From JADKAV01 sp037046735 (GTDB lineage Bacteria; Actinomycetota; Actinomycetes; S36-B12; UBA10799), in contig JBAOHC010000027.1 in the NCBI GenBank assembly GCA_037046735.1, positions 62,001 to 126,000 of the forward strand: 64,000 bases of DNA, in the 5' to 3' direction. The position numbers and the translations under genes are program-made. The notes below the pieces were generated by a model. It was not told where the DNA came from and made no database searches. It worked only from the letters and a program-made list of their open reading frames with translations. Shown here piece by piece: positions 26,885 to 36,616 of this stretch. How positions within the stretch are numbered: the stretch's first letter is position 1; every line of letters starts with the position of its first letter.

Positions 26885-27307
26885 GTGACTGCCGAACTGC
26901 TTCGCCACAAGGGCGTTCAGGTCACCGCGCAACGTCTCTCTGTTCTCAAAGCCGTGGCCAACAACCCCCACATCAGTGCCGAAGCCGTCACCGAGGTGGT
27001 CACATCCGAGATCGGCTCGATCTCCCGGCAGTCGGTGTACGACGCCCTCGGCGTCATGGTCGACAAGGGCATCATCCGGCGCATTCAACCTGCCGGCTCC
27101 CCCGCACGCTACGAAGATCGTGTGGACGACAACCATCACCATCTGATCTGCCGGCGGTGTGACCGCCTCGAGGACGTGGACTGCGCCGTCGGCTACACGC
27201 CCTGCCTCACAGCAGCCGACGACCGCGGCTACGCCATTGACGAGGCCGAGGTCATCTACTGGGGCGTCTGCCCCGCCTGCCAAGCCATCCGAACGTCCGT
27301 CGAGTAA
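26885..27307 (+). CDS. furA: Fur-family repressor (FurA/CatR type)
   Basis: This 140-residue protein has a winged-helix DNA-binding half (VQVTAQRLSVLKAVANNPHI, SISRQSVYDALGVMVDKGII) and a metal-binding half with the DNHHHLICRRCDRLEDVDC regulatory site and the structural Cys pairs CRRC and CPAC. In actinobacteria the Fur protein encoded directly before katG represses it and is inactivated by peroxide. The GTG start is supported by the -10 box 8 bases upstream and by the family N-terminus. katG follows after 20 bp, so they are one operon. Confidence 0.92.
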   Translation: MTAELLRHKGVQVTAQRLSVLKAVANNPHISAEAVTEVVTSEIGSISRQSVYDALGVMVDKGIIRRIQPAGSPARYEDRVDDNHHHLICRRCDRLEDVDCAVGYTPCLTAADDRGYAIDEAEVIYWGVCPACQAIRTSVE

Positions 27308-27327
27308 CCGCAACCAGGAGGAATGCC

Positions 27328-29522
27328 TTGTCCGAGACCGTGGAAACCCCACAGAACGCCGCCGAGTGCCCCGTCGCCCACCACCGGCCGATGGCCCGCA
27401 CGAACCGGGACTGGTGGCCTGAGGCTGTCGACCTGCAGCAACTGCAGCGGAACCCCCGCGAACTCGACCCGATGGAAGACGGCTTCGACTACGCCGCAGA
27501 GTTCGCCACCCTCGACCTGGCGGCCGTGAAGCAGGACATCCACGAGGTGATGACCACCTCGCAGGACTGGTGGCCCGCCGACTACGGCAACTACGGCCCC
27601 CTCTTCATCCGCATGGCGTGGCACAGCGCCGGCACCTACCGCATCCACGACGGCCGCGGTGGCGCCGGCAAGGGCGAGCAGCGCTTCGCTCCCCTGAACA
27701 GCTGGCCCGACAACGCCAACCTGGACAAGGCCCGGCGCGTGCTGTGGCCCGTCAAGAAGAAGTACGGCAAGAAGCTCTCATGGGCTGACCTCATGGTGCT
27801 GGCCGGCAACGTGGCTCTGGAGTCAATGGGTTTCGAGACCTTCGGCTTCGGTGGCGGGCGCGCCGATGTATGGCAGCCCGAGGAGGTCAACTGGGGCAAT
27901 GAGGAGACCTGGCTGGAGGACAAGAGGTACCAGGGTGAGCGGGAGCTGGACAACCCCCTCGCAGCGGTCCAGATGGGACTTATCTACGTCAACCCGGAAG
28001 GCCCCAACGGCAACCCGAGCGCCCTCGCGGCAGCACGCGACATCCGCGAGACGTTCGCGCGCATGGCGATGAACGACGAGGAGACGGTCGCGCTGATCGC
28101 CGGCGGTCACACGTTCGGCAAGACCCATGGTGCCGGGGATGCCGCGCTGGTCGGTGCCGAGCCGGAGGCGGCCCCGCTGGAGGAGATGGGCCTGGGCTGG
28201 CAGAGCTCCTACGGCAGCGGCAAGGGTGACGACACCATTACCAGTGGGCTGGAAGGCGCCTGGACTCCGACTCCCACAACGTGGGACAACAGTTTCTTCG
28301 AGACGCTTTTCAAGTACGACTGGGATCTCGCGAAGAGCCCGGCCGGTGCCTGGCAGTGGGTCCCCACCGACCCGGCCGCCGCGGGCACCGTGCCCGACCC
28401 GCACGACCCGTCGAAGAGGCACATGCCGGTCATGCTGACCACCGACCTGGCCCTGCGGATGGACCCGATCTACGAGCCCATCTCCCGGCGGTTCCTGGAA
28501 AACCCGGCCGAATTCGCCGACGCGTTCGCGCGTGCCTGGTTCAAACTGACCCACCGCGACATGGGCCCAGTCGCCCGTTATGTCGGGGCCGAGGTCCCCG
28601 CCGAACCGCTGATCTGGCAGGACCCCGTACCCGCCGTCAGTGGTGACCTGGTGTCGGACAGTGACGTCGAGGCGCTCAAGACGATGGTGCTCAACTCGGG
28701 GCTGAGCGTGGCCGAGTTCGTTCTCACGGCCTGGGCATCTGCCGCCACGTTCCGCAATACCGACAAGCGCGGTGGCGCCAACGGTGCCCGCGTGCGCCTG
28801 GCTCCCCAGATCGAGTGGGAGGCCAACAACCCGGCGCAGTTGTCCAAGGTGCTCCGTACGTTGACGGACATCCAGGCAGAGTTCAACGCCGCGGGTGGCG
28901 CACAGATCTCGCTGGCCGACCTGATCGTGCTCGCCGGTGGCGCTGCGATCGAGCAGGCCGCTCGGAACGGTGGCGTGCAGACCGTGGTTCCGTTCAGCCC
29001 CGGACGGACCGACGCGACCCCCGAGATGACCGACGTCGAGTCCTTCTCGGTCCTGGAGCCCAGCGCAGACGGGTTCCGCAACTACCTGGGCAAAGCCGCC
29101 ACGGCCCGGCGGAACACCTGCTGGTCGACAAGGCGAACCTGCTCAACCTGACGGCGCCGCAGATGACTGTGCTCATCGGTGGCATGCGCGCGCTCGGTGC
29201 CACCTACGACGGTTCGGACCTCGGCGTGCTCACGTCACGACCCGGTACCCTCAGTGCCGACTTCTTCACGAACCTGCTCGACATGAGCACCACGTGGAAA
29301 CCGGTGGACGACGAGCAGCAGACCTACCAGGGTTCGGACCGGGCGACCGGTGCACCCAAGTGGACGGCCAGCCGGGTCGACCTGGTCTTCGGGTCGAACT
29401 CGCAGTTGCGATCGCTGGCCGAGGTGTACGCCAGCGACGACGCCCAAGAGAAGTTCGTGACGGACTTCGTCGCAGCATGGGTCAAGGTCATGGAGAACGA
29501 CCGCTTCGACCTGCACCGCTGA
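27328..29522 (+). CDS. katG: Catalase-peroxidase KatG (one frameshift in this sequence)
   Basis: KatG breaks down H2O2 in the cytoplasm using heme. Seen here: RMAWHSAGTYR (distal Arg/Trp/His), AGGHTFGKTHGAG (proximal His), the Tyr in LIYVNPEGPNG of the Met-Tyr-Trp adduct, and the C-terminal duplicated domain. The start is TTG at 27328 with a perfect AGGAGG site; an ATG at 27323 is out of frame. The frame breaks at 29105-29107: adding one C to CCC joins GKAATA to PAEHLLVDKANLL, the KatG consensus. The restored protein has 731 residues, normal for KatG. A sequencing error is the simplest explanation. Confidence 0.9.
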
Positions 29523-29533
29523 CGTAGTCCGAG

Positions 29534-29566
29534 CAGCGCGCCACCCTCATGTGGGGTGGCGCGCTG
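29534..29566 (+). terminator. Strong hairpin terminator after katG
   Basis: CAGCGCGCCACCC (29534-29546) and GGGTGGCGCGCTG (29554-29566) form a perfect 13-bp GC-rich stem with a 7-base loop, 12 bp past the katG stop. This should separate furA-katG from the M20 gene 28 bp further on. Confidence 0.85.
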
Positions 29567-29594
29567 TCTGGCGTTGGTGGCCTAGCGTGAGGGC

Positions 29595-30794
29595 ATGCTG
29601 CGCCAAACGTACGAAGACCTGCACCGCCACCCCGAACTGTCTGGGGAGGAGCACCGGACTGCCGCGCTGGTCAGCAGCCGTCTGCGCGACCTCGGCATGC
29701 AGGTGCACGAGGGCGTGGGCGGCACCGGGGTAGTCGGGGTGCTGGTCAACGGAACAGGCCCGACGGTCTTGCTGCGCGCGGACATGGATGCGCTGCCGGT
29801 CACCGAGGACACCGGTCTGCCCTACACGAGCACTGTGCCGGGCGTCATGCATGCGTGTGGACACGACCTGCATGTGGTGTGCCTGCTCGGGGCGGCGCAA
29901 GAACTCACCGCGAGTCGGCAGGCATGGAGTGGGACGTTGGTGCTGCTGTTCCAGCCCGCGGAGGAAACAGTGTCGGGGGCGGCGGCGATGGTGGCCGACG
30001 GCTTGTTCGATAAGGTACCCGTTCCCGATGTGGTCCTCGGCCAGCACGTGGCCCCCTTGCCCATCGGAGTGATCGGATTGCGGCCCGGCCCGGCCTTCGC
30101 GGCCAGTGACTGCGCCCGCATCACCCTGTACGGCCGCGGCGGCCACGGATCGCGTCCCGAGGCGACCGTGGACCCGGTGGTGATGGCCGCAGCAGTCGTG
30201 ATGCGGCTGCAGGGGATCGTGGCGCGCGAGATCGCCGGGATGCAGACTGCCGTGGTGACGGTGGGCGCCGTCCAGGCTGGGACCAAGGCAAACATCATCC
30301 CGGACACCGCTGACCTCCTGGTCAACGTCCGCAGTTACGACGCAGGCGGTGCGCACGCACGTCGTGAGCGCCATCGAGCGCATCGTCGCAGCCGAGGCAC
30401 AAGCCTCCGGCGCACCGCGAGAACCAGACGTCGAGTGGTACGAGAGCGCGCCGGCCGTCATCAACGACGAGGTCGCGTGTGAAAGGACACGCGCTCGGCG
30501 CTGGGCACCGTCGCAATGGTGGTCGATCCCGGATCGGTCACGGGCAGTGAGGACGTGGGTGTGCTGGCGGAGGCCGCCGGGGCGCCGCTGGTGTTCTGGC
30601 TGCTCGGTGGCGCTGACCCGGGCCGATTTGAGGCAGCGTCAACGGTGGCCGAGATTGCCAAGGTGGTTGGGTCACTGCCGTCGAACCACTCCCCGCAGTA
30701 CGCCCCGGTGCCCGAGCCCACCTTGCAGAACGGCGTTGCCGCCCTCGTGGCGGCCGCGCGGGCCTGGCTGGCGACCCCCGCACCCGGACCCTGA
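29595..30794 (+). CDS. M20-family amidohydrolase/peptidase (two compensating frameshifts)
   Basis: This is a zinc-dependent amidohydrolase of the N-acyl amino acid type (hippurate hydrolase/IAA-conjugate family). Landmarks: YEDLHRHPELSGEEHRTA, LLRADMDALPVTEDTGLPY, MHACGHDLHVVCLLGAA (metal ligands) and LLFQPAEETVSGAAAMV. The sense leaves the first frame at GCAGGCGG (one extra G near 30345), continues as AVRTHVVSAIERIVAAEAQA, then returns at AAAGGAC (one G missing near 30485) as DTRSALGTVAMVVDPGSVTG. Correcting both gives 399 residues, the normal length. The two errors cancel in total length, typical of homopolymer miscalls. Confidence 0.82.
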
Positions 30795-30806
30795 CCAGGA
30801 GCGATC

Positions 30807-30852
30807 GGCACTTGTTGCTGCGACACGCCGCGCGAATTCGCACCTCCTGCCC
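30807..30852 (+). repeat. Interspersed palindromic repeat, copy B
   Basis: GGCACTTGTTGCTGCGACAC and CGCCGCGCGAATTCGCACC match copy A, including the exact 17-mer at 30816-30832. Like copy A it sits between the ends of two convergent genes (M20 and the lipoprotein), where transcription must stop from both sides. Confidence 0.7.
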
Positions 30853-30876
30853 AGTCGCGGCAACCCGCGCTACCGA

Positions 30877-31425
30877 TCAGGCGCGCGCCGCCGCCATCTG
30901 CGCCAACTCGATCGCCTGCTGCTCAGTGGCCCCTTCCACACCGATCTGCACCAGGATGAAGCGGTCCTGCGCAAGTATTCCGATGACTGGTGACTGGGTC
31001 CCCTCGTTGATCACGATGTACGCCTTGTCCGCCCCAGCGACCGCCACGTCCTTGGGGTCGCCGCCGAAGTAGGCCGGCGCGAGATCCTGGTTCGTGGTGT
31101 AGGACTCCTGGCCGTCGAGCAACGACGTACCCACATCCACGATCGACACCGGCAGTTCCACCCCGGTGCTGTCGTCGGTCATCGTAAAGTTGCAGGTCAC
31201 GATGTCCCGGGTGTCGTCGGCATTCTGCGTGCCCGCTTCGAACGTGGTGCCCAGCACCGCATTGATCTCTTCGGCCGATAGCAGGCCACAGGCATCGTCC
31301 GAGGCCACCGGTGACGGCGCGGCTGACGTAGCGACGGCTGAAGGGCTGGCTTCGGTGCTCGTCGTGCTGCCACCGCAGCCAGTCAGCAACAGACCCACCA
31401 CACCTAGACCGATCAATGTGCGCAT
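30877..31425 (-). CDS. Putative lipoprotein, DUF3558-like
   Basis: This 182-residue protein has a lipobox signal (MRTLIGLGVVGLLLTGCGGS), so the mature protein should be lipid-anchored at the outer face of the membrane. A Ser/Thr/Ala linker follows. The folded part starts DDACGLLSAEEINAVLGTTF and includes VTCNFTM, giving a Cys pair typical of DUF3558-like lipoproteins. The ATG at 31425 is preferred to 31431 because AAGGGG lies 6 bases upstream. Function is unknown. Confidence 0.75.
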   Translation of the reverse strand: MRTLIGLGVVGLLLTGCGGSTTSTEASPSAVATSAAPSPVASDDACGLLSAEEINAVLGTTFEAGTQNADDTRDIVTCNFTMTDDSTGVELPVSIVDVGTSLLDGQESYTTNQDLAPAYFGGDPKDVAVAGADKAYIVINEGTQSPVIGILAQDRFILVQIGVEGATEQQAIELAQMAAARA

Positions 31426-31475
31426 CGCCATCCCCTTCCCGAAGTTGCGCAGGAGTCTAGTCCGCCCACAACGCC

Positions 31476-32813
31476 TCAGTCGATGTGCGGGCAGGCACTC
31501 CCCACGGTCTTCGGGCGGGTCGCAAGGCTTCCGCTCCAGGCGACGATGGCGATATCGATGCCCGCGTCGGCCAGGAACGCCGGGTGATCACCCGCGTACC
31601 AGTCGGACACCGCGCTGACCGTCAGGCCGTCGACGTCCACCACCGAGCCGATGCTGAACAGCGAGGCCGTCTCCTCGATGGCGTCGTGCGTACCGGCCCG
31701 CATCACCACAGGCACACCCGCGGCCAAAGCGCGCGCCGTGATGGCGACGGCCACGTTGTCCAACTCGTCGCTGCCCACCGCGACCACGGCGAGACTGCGG
31801 TCCACCCGCAACTTCTGCATCGTGCGCCGCATGCTGCCATCGCCCAAATAGACGGGGATGTCGATCGCCCGCGCGAGCTGCAGATTGCGCGATTCCCCAT
31901 CACGTTCCAGGCCGATCACGGCCACACCCAGCGTGCGCAACTCTTGACACAAGCGAAAACCGACTTGCCCCAGGCCAACGACGATGACATGGCCCGAGCG
32001 CGGCATCACCCGCCGGCCCACCAGACCGACGTACCGGCCGCTGAGCAGGTGCTCGACCATGCCCGCCGTGAAGACCGCGAGGAAGATGATGGCAGCCAAC
32101 ATCGCCACGATGGCGAACACCTGGTACCAGGGATACTCCTGGGCCTGCGGTGCCGGCCCGACCGTCGACAGCACCGCAACGGCCTCCATGGCGGCTGTGA
32201 GGAAGTCCTTATGTTTGAACGCCATCAGCAGGACGGTGTCCGCCACGATGATGCCCAGCATGCCCAGCAGCCCGGTGAGCAGGATGGCCGAGTTGCCGTC
32301 GTGGGAGCGGAACTGCCCCCGCAGCCGGCCCATCAATCCCGCGCGCCTGATCGGTTGGGGAACGTCGAAGGGGGCCACCTGCAAGAAACCGTTGGCTCTG
32401 CGTAATGCGGTGCGGGCGGCCCCTCCTGCCTCCGGTAACGCCGGACCTACAGCGACCACATCGGGGCCCATGACCGCCCCGAGCAGGGTCGGCAGCGCTG
32501 CGTCGGCTGGGGAAATGATGGTCACCTCAGGCACCACTGCCCGCAACTGATCACCGGCGGTGCGGTCGAAAAGCGCCACATAGATGCGGGTGCCGGGACG
32601 TAGGTGCTCCACGGCGAGCACATAGCGGATGGCCTCCGTGTCGTCGTGTAGAAGCACGGCCACGGCCTTGACTCGCTCTGCCAGCGCTACTGCGAGTTCC
32701 TTGTCCCCCGCACCTCGTAGGTGGTTCACCACATGGCCCTCGGAACTCAACTGACGGCAGGCACGACCCGCCAAGGCACCATCCCCGATCACCACAACCG
32801 ACATGGTGGCCAT
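31476..32813 (-). CDS. RCK (TrkA-N) two-helix channel-like protein with a non-canonical filter
   Basis: This 445-residue protein has an N-terminal NAD-binding-like domain (VVVIGDGALAGRACRQL), two membrane helices (about residues 175-196 and 229-250) flanking a pore-like loop, and a second RCK domain (HVIVVGLGQVGFRLCQELRT) with VYLGDGSMRRTMQKLRVDRS. The pore loop reads AVAVLSTVGPAP where potassium channels have TTVGYGD, so K+ selectivity is doubtful. It is probably a ligand-gated cation transporter of the cytoplasmic membrane controlled by nucleotide binding. Normal length for RCK-TM-RCK proteins. The next gene upstream is 32 bp away. Confidence 0.75.
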   Translation of the reverse strand: MATMSVVVIGDGALAGRACRQLSSEGHVVNHLRGAGDKELAVALAERVKAVAVLLHDDTEAIRYVLAVEHLRPGTRIYVALFDRTAGDQLRAVVPEVTIISPADAALPTLLGAVMGPDVVAVGPALPEAGGAARTALRRANGFLQVAPFDVPQPIRRAGLMGRLRGQFRSHDGNSAILLTGLLGMLGIIVADTVLLMAFKHKDFLTAAMEAVAVLSTVGPAPQAQEYPWYQVFAIVAMLAAIIFLAVFTAGMVEHLLSGRYVGLVGRRVMPRSGHVIVVGLGQVGFRLCQELRTLGVAVIGLERDGESRNLQLARAIDIPVYLGDGSMRRTMQKLRVDRSLAVVAVGSDELDNVAVAITARALAAGVPVVMRAGTHDAIEETASLFSIGSVVDVDGLTVSAVSDWYAGDHPAFLADAGIDIAIVAWSGSLATRPKTVGSACPHID

Positions 32814-32845
32814 TGTGCTTCAGAGCCGGGCTGCAAGCCCTGCCA

Positions 32846-34237
32846 TTAGTCGACCAGCGGTCCCTGCGCCCGCAGGCGCGCGTATGAGGTCTGCGACGGT
32901 GCCGACGTCCGGGTGCCCTTGAACTCACCACTGACCCGGTAGTGCCCAACGTCCGGTGTGAAGGACGCCTGGGCCGACCCGTTGCTGACCATCACGCGGT
33001 ATCGGCGCACGAACTGCCATCCGTCGATCGCATCGCGTCGCTCAAGGACCATCACCGCCGGCCCCGACACTGCCGGGCTGACCCGCATGGCGATCTGCAC
33101 GCCGGAGCCCGGGGTCACGGTCGTCGACCGTCGTCCGTTGAAGTTCACCTGCGAGCGGGTGATGGTCCGAGAGACCCGGTGCAGGGTGTACTTGCCACTA
33201 CCCTCCACGGCCACGTAGTAGCGGCCCGGCCGCACGGTCAGGTCGAAGGAGCTGTCAACACCGTAGCGAGCGCCGTTGTCGCTGACCAGGCGCAGTTCCG
33301 GGCTACCGGTGACCCACAGCCGCAACTCGCTGCGGCGGGGGACGTCGAACCGGAAAAGGTCTCGGGTATCGATCCCGCCGTTCACCCTGCCGGTGACCCG
33401 GGCGTTGTTGCCGATGAAGATGCCGGGCGAGGTGTCATCGCGCCTGGCCGGCGCGACCCGTAGGCGGTACCGCTGGGTGTCGCGACTGCGTCCGGCCCAC
33501 ACGACCAGGAAGTAGCGTCCGGACTCCTCCGGTGTGAACAAGGCATAGCCGCCGCAGCGTCGCTGCATGACCGGGTCGCCGTCGAAGTCGCGCGTGCCTG
33601 GACCATAGATCGCCAGGGTTGTGCACTGATTGACCCGCAGGCTCACGCGCATCGTCACGCCCTCGCGCAGACGACTCCAGTAGGCATCGCCGGAATTCAC
33701 CAACCGGTCCACGCTGCCTTTCGCTCCCCCCGCGGGCAGCGGCTTGCCTGGCGGGCGCGGGGCAGGACTGGGAATCAGCACGCGCATCGTGAACGTGTCC
33801 GCCACCGATCCGAGTTGCCTACCCACCCGGATCGAGTACTCAGCGCCGGGCTCCAGATCGGCGGTGTCGATGGTGGCCACACCCTTGCGGTCCGTGCCGG
33901 CGCAGTCCACGAAGTCCAACTTGGACCGGACCTGCTGGAACACATCGACGGCGGCATCCATCTCGCCATCGGCGTCGAGTTCGATGATGATCGCGCCGGA
34001 CTTCGGGGCCGTGAACCGGTACCAGACCGAGGCCTCGGTGTCCTCACACTCACTGACGTCGTTCGTGGGTTCGAGGGTGGCGTCGACCAGGGTGCCCACG
34101 ACGGTCTGCGGAGGGGTCACCCGGATCGCATCAGCTCGATTGTCGTTGCTCGGCGGTGCGGCCCAGACTGGCGAGGCCGTAATGGCTCCCGTGACAAGCC
34201 CGAGGATGGCAAATGCGGAAATCAGTGATCGTTTCAT
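32846..34237 (-). CDS. Secreted beta-sandwich protein, PPC-domain-like
   Basis: This 463-residue exported protein has a signal peptide (MKRSLISAFAILGLVTGAIT, cleavage near VWAAP). SNDNRADAIRVTP and ASVWYRFTAPKSGAIIIELD are the usual start of bacterial pre-peptidase C-terminal (PPC) domains. Two or three further PPC-like sandwiches follow (SGRYFLVVWAG, PGRYYVAVEGSGKYTLHRV), then a C-terminal stress-like domain (YRVSGEFKGT). No catalytic domain is seen. The ATG at 34237 has GGGAGGGG upstream; a longer frame to 34333 adds no signal. Probably cell-surface or extracellular; role unknown. Confidence 0.75.
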   Translation of the reverse strand: MKRSLISAFAILGLVTGAITASPVWAAPPSNDNRADAIRVTPPQTVVGTLVDATLEPTNDVSECEDTEASVWYRFTAPKSGAIIIELDADGEMDAAVDVFQQVRSKLDFVDCAGTDRKGVATIDTADLEPGAEYSIRVGRQLGSVADTFTMRVLIPSPAPRPPGKPLPAGGAKGSVDRLVNSGDAYWSRLREGVTMRVSLRVNQCTTLAIYGPGTRDFDGDPVMQRRCGGYALFTPEESGRYFLVVWAGRSRDTQRYRLRVAPARRDDTSPGIFIGNNARVTGRVNGGIDTRDLFRFDVPRRSELRLWVTGSPELRLVSDNGARYGVDSSFDLTVRPGRYYVAVEGSGKYTLHRVSRTITRSQVNFNGRRSTTVTPGSGVQIAMRVSPAVSGPAVMVLERRDAIDGWQFVRRYRVMVSNGSAQASFTPDVGHYRVSGEFKGTRTSAPSQTSYARLRAQGPLVD

Positions 34238-34271
34238 GGCTCCCCTCCCGGCTCGAACGTTACCCCTATCG

Positions 34272-34877
34272 TCAAGAGCCAGCGGGCAGACCAGGTGCGT
34301 TCCACAACTCGATGACTCGTTGAGTGCGCTCAAAACCCAGATAGGAGACGGTCCCTGTCTCCAGGGCGAAGAGCCGACCCGCGTGCGGATCGAGGCCGAG
34401 CCACGTGGCCGTCAGAATTCGCAGCACATGACCGTGTGCGATGAGGGCGACGTCGTGGCCGTCGTCCAGGTAAGGCTGGCAGCGGTCGATGACCCGTTGG
34501 CAGCGCACGGCCACGTCGCGTGGCTGCTCCCCCGGCGTGTCACCGGGCCCGATGTGGGCATCCCAGATGACCCAGTCCGGGGCATGGGACTGCTGGCGAA
34601 TATCGGCGGTGGTACGGCCTTCGTACTGCCCGTAGTCCCACTCCAACAGATCGTCGAGGTACTCATCGGGATGCAGCCCTACCAGCCGGGCGGTCTCGCG
34701 AGCGCGCTGCAAGGGGCTGCAGGCCACCCACGCGAAGTCATGTCCAGCCAGGTGCGGTGCGAGTGCGGCCGCCGCCTGCTCCCCGGCCTCGGTGAGCGGC
34801 ACATCAGTACGCCCGGTGTGGCGCCCCGTCCGGCTCCAGTCCGTCTGACCATGCCGCAGCATGACGATTCCTGCCAT
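34272..34877 (-). CDS. Histidine phosphatase (phosphoglycerate-mutase-like)
   Basis: This 201-residue enzyme of the histidine phosphatase superfamily has the RHG motif in MLRHGQTDWSRTGRHTGRTD (phospho-His), SPLQRARETARL (second Arg), DYGQYEGRT (Glu) and LIAHGHVLRILTA (second His). It probably dephosphorylates a small metabolite; the family includes acid phosphatases and phosphoglycerate mutase-like proteins. It starts 36 bp after the ABC ATPase gene on the same strand and may be the last gene of that operon. Confidence 0.88.
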   Translation of the reverse strand: MAGIVMLRHGQTDWSRTGRHTGRTDVPLTEAGEQAAAALAPHLAGHDFAWVACSPLQRARETARLVGLHPDEYLDDLLEWDYGQYEGRTTADIRQQSHAPDWVIWDAHIGPGDTPGEQPRDVAVRCQRVIDRCQPYLDDGHDVALIAHGHVLRILTATWLGLDPHAGRLFALETGTVSYLGFERTQRVIELWNAPGLPAGS

Positions 34878-34913
34878 GCGATCACTGTGCCAGTAACGGC
34901 ACCAGCGATGCCC

Positions 34914-35684
34914 TCACAACACCTTGCCCAGAAAGTCCTGGAAACGCTTGCTGCGCGGGTTGGCCAGGATCTCCCGCGGTTCTCCCTGCTCAGCGACGAC
35001 CCCCTGGTCCATGAACGCCAGCAGGTCGCCGGCCTCGCGAGCGAAGCCGATCTCGTGGGTGACCACGATCATCGTCATGCCCGATTGCGCCAGTTGCCGC
35101 ATCACGTCCAAGACCTCCCCGACCAGCTCCGGGTCAAGGGCTGAGGTCGGCTCGTCGAACAACATGAGGTCAGGCTCCATGGCCAGCGCCCGCGCGATCG
35201 CCACGCGCTGCTGCTGGCCTCCGGACAACTGCATGGGGTAGCTGTCACCACGGTCCCCGAGACCGACCTTGCCGAGCAGTTCAATGGCCCGATCACGCGA
35301 CTGCTTCTTGTTCTGCTTGCGCACGACCACTGGACCAGCCATCACGTTCTCGGCAGCCGTCATATGTGGGAAGAGGTTGAAGCGTTGGAACACCATGCCG
35401 ATGGAGCGACGCTGGGCCGACACCTCTCTCTCGCGCATCTCGTACAACTTGCCGCCGCGCTGTGTGTAGCCGATCAGTTCGTCATCGACGCTGAGCCGGC
35501 CGGAATCGATCTTCTCGAGATGGTTGATGCATCGCAGAAACGTTGACTTGCCGCCACCGGACGGTCCGACGATGCATGCGACCTCACCACTGCGTACCTC
35601 CAGGTCCACTCCGCGCAGCACCTCGTTGCGGCCGTACGCCTTGTGCACGTTCTCGGCGTGCACCTTCACTGGACGCTCGATCAT
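34914..35684 (-). CDS. Polar amino-acid ABC transporter, ATP-binding subunit
   Basis: This 256-residue ATPase of the GlnQ/HisP family has Walker A GPSGGGKST followed by FLRCINHLE, a hallmark of amino-acid importers. The signature is LSGGQQQRVAIARALAM, Walker B is DLMLFDEPTSALDP, and the switch His is in VTHEIGFA. It powers uptake with the permease and binding protein encoded just upstream. The start at 35684 overlaps the permease stop by 4 bases (ATGA), which decides it over a longer frame. Confidence 0.93.
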   Translation of the reverse strand: MIERPVKVHAENVHKAYGRNEVLRGVDLEVRSGEVACIVGPSGGGKSTFLRCINHLEKIDSGRLSVDDELIGYTQRGGKLYEMREREVSAQRRSIGMVFQRFNLFPHMTAAENVMAGPVVVRKQNKKQSRDRAIELLGKVGLGDRGDSYPMQLSGGQQQRVAIARALAMEPDLMLFDEPTSALDPELVGEVLDVMRQLAQSGMTMIVVTHEIGFAREAGDLLAFMDQGVVAEQGEPREILANPRSKRFQDFLGKVL

Positions 35685-36601
35685 CGGTCTTCTCCCCCAC
35701 CGAAGCGACGACGTAGCTTCTGGATCGGTGTCGGTGGCAGCTGCCGCATCGCCCCCTTCGCGTAGTAACGCTCGATGTAGTACTGCCCGACCATCAGGAT
35801 GCTGGTGAGGAACAGGTACCACAAGCTAGCCATCACAGCCATCGGGAAGGGCTGGAACAGTCTGTTGCCGATCGCGCTGGCTTGGAAGAACAGTTCCGTC
35901 GTCAGCGGGATCGCGATCACCAGCGATGTGGTCTTCAGCATCGAGATCGTCTCGTTGCCGGTGGGCGGCACGATCACTCGCATAGCCTGTGGGAGCACGA
36001 TGTGCCGCAACGTCTGCATGCGGCTCATCCCCAGCGCCGTCGCCGCCTCGTCCTGGCCCTCATCAACGCTCAGAATGCCGGCCCGAACGATCTCGGCCAT
36101 GTAGGCGGCCTCGTTCAGACCCAGCCCCAACAGTGCGGCCACGAAGGCCGGGATCAGGGTTTTTGTCTGCAGCGTCAGCAGCTCCGGACCGAACGGAACC
36201 CCCAGCGACAAGGTGGTGTACAGGGCGATGATGTTGGCCCACAGGAACAACTGCACGTACACCGGTGTGCCCCGGAACGCCCAGATGAACATCCAGGCCA
36301 CCCCGCTGAGAACCGGGTTCGGGGACAGCCTCATGATCGCGAGCATGATGCCCAGCACCAGGCCGATCAGCATCGCCAGGATCGTGAGCAGGATCGTGAC
36401 CCCGACACCCTTGATGATCGGCGGGGCGAAGATCCACTCCCCGATCAGGCTCCAACCCCAGTTCGGGTTGGTGACCAGGCTGTGGATGAACATTGCGGCA
36501 AACAGGGCCACAACGAAGGCACCCACCCAGCGCCAGGGGTGCCGCACGGGCACCGCCTCGATGGGAGGTTTCTCCCGTGCCACCTCGGTGTCGGCGGTCA
36601 T
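35681..36601 (-). CDS. Polar amino-acid ABC transporter, permease subunit
   Basis: This 306-residue HisM/GlnP-type permease has five to six membrane helices. The conserved amino-acid permease block is WAFRGTPVYVQLFLW, and the EAA loop is EAATALGMSRMQTLRHIVLPQA. There is one permease gene, so it probably forms a homodimer. It lies between the binding-protein gene (15 bp gap) and the ATPase gene (overlap). A TTAGGTGAG ribosome site precedes the ATG. Confidence 0.92.
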   Translation of the reverse strand: MTADTEVAREKPPIEAVPVRHPWRWVGAFVVALFAAMFIHSLVTNPNWGWSLIGEWIFAPPIIKGVGVTILLTILAMLIGLVLGIMLAIMRLSPNPVLSGVAWMFIWAFRGTPVYVQLFLWANIIALYTTLSLGVPFGPELLTLQTKTLIPAFVAALLGLGLNEAAYMAEIVRAGILSVDEGQDEAATALGMSRMQTLRHIVLPQAMRVIVPPTGNETISMLKTTSLVIAIPLTTELFFQASAIGNRLFQPFPMAVMASLWYLFLTSILMVGQYYIERYYAKGAMRQLPPTPIQKLRRRFGGGEDR

Positions 36602-36616
36602 GGGCTCACCTAACTG

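Noticed and set aside
29090..29140. Programmed ribosomal frameshift in katG
   Set aside because: No slippery heptamer or following structure is seen, and KatG is not known to use frameshifting. A missing C in a C-run explains it better.
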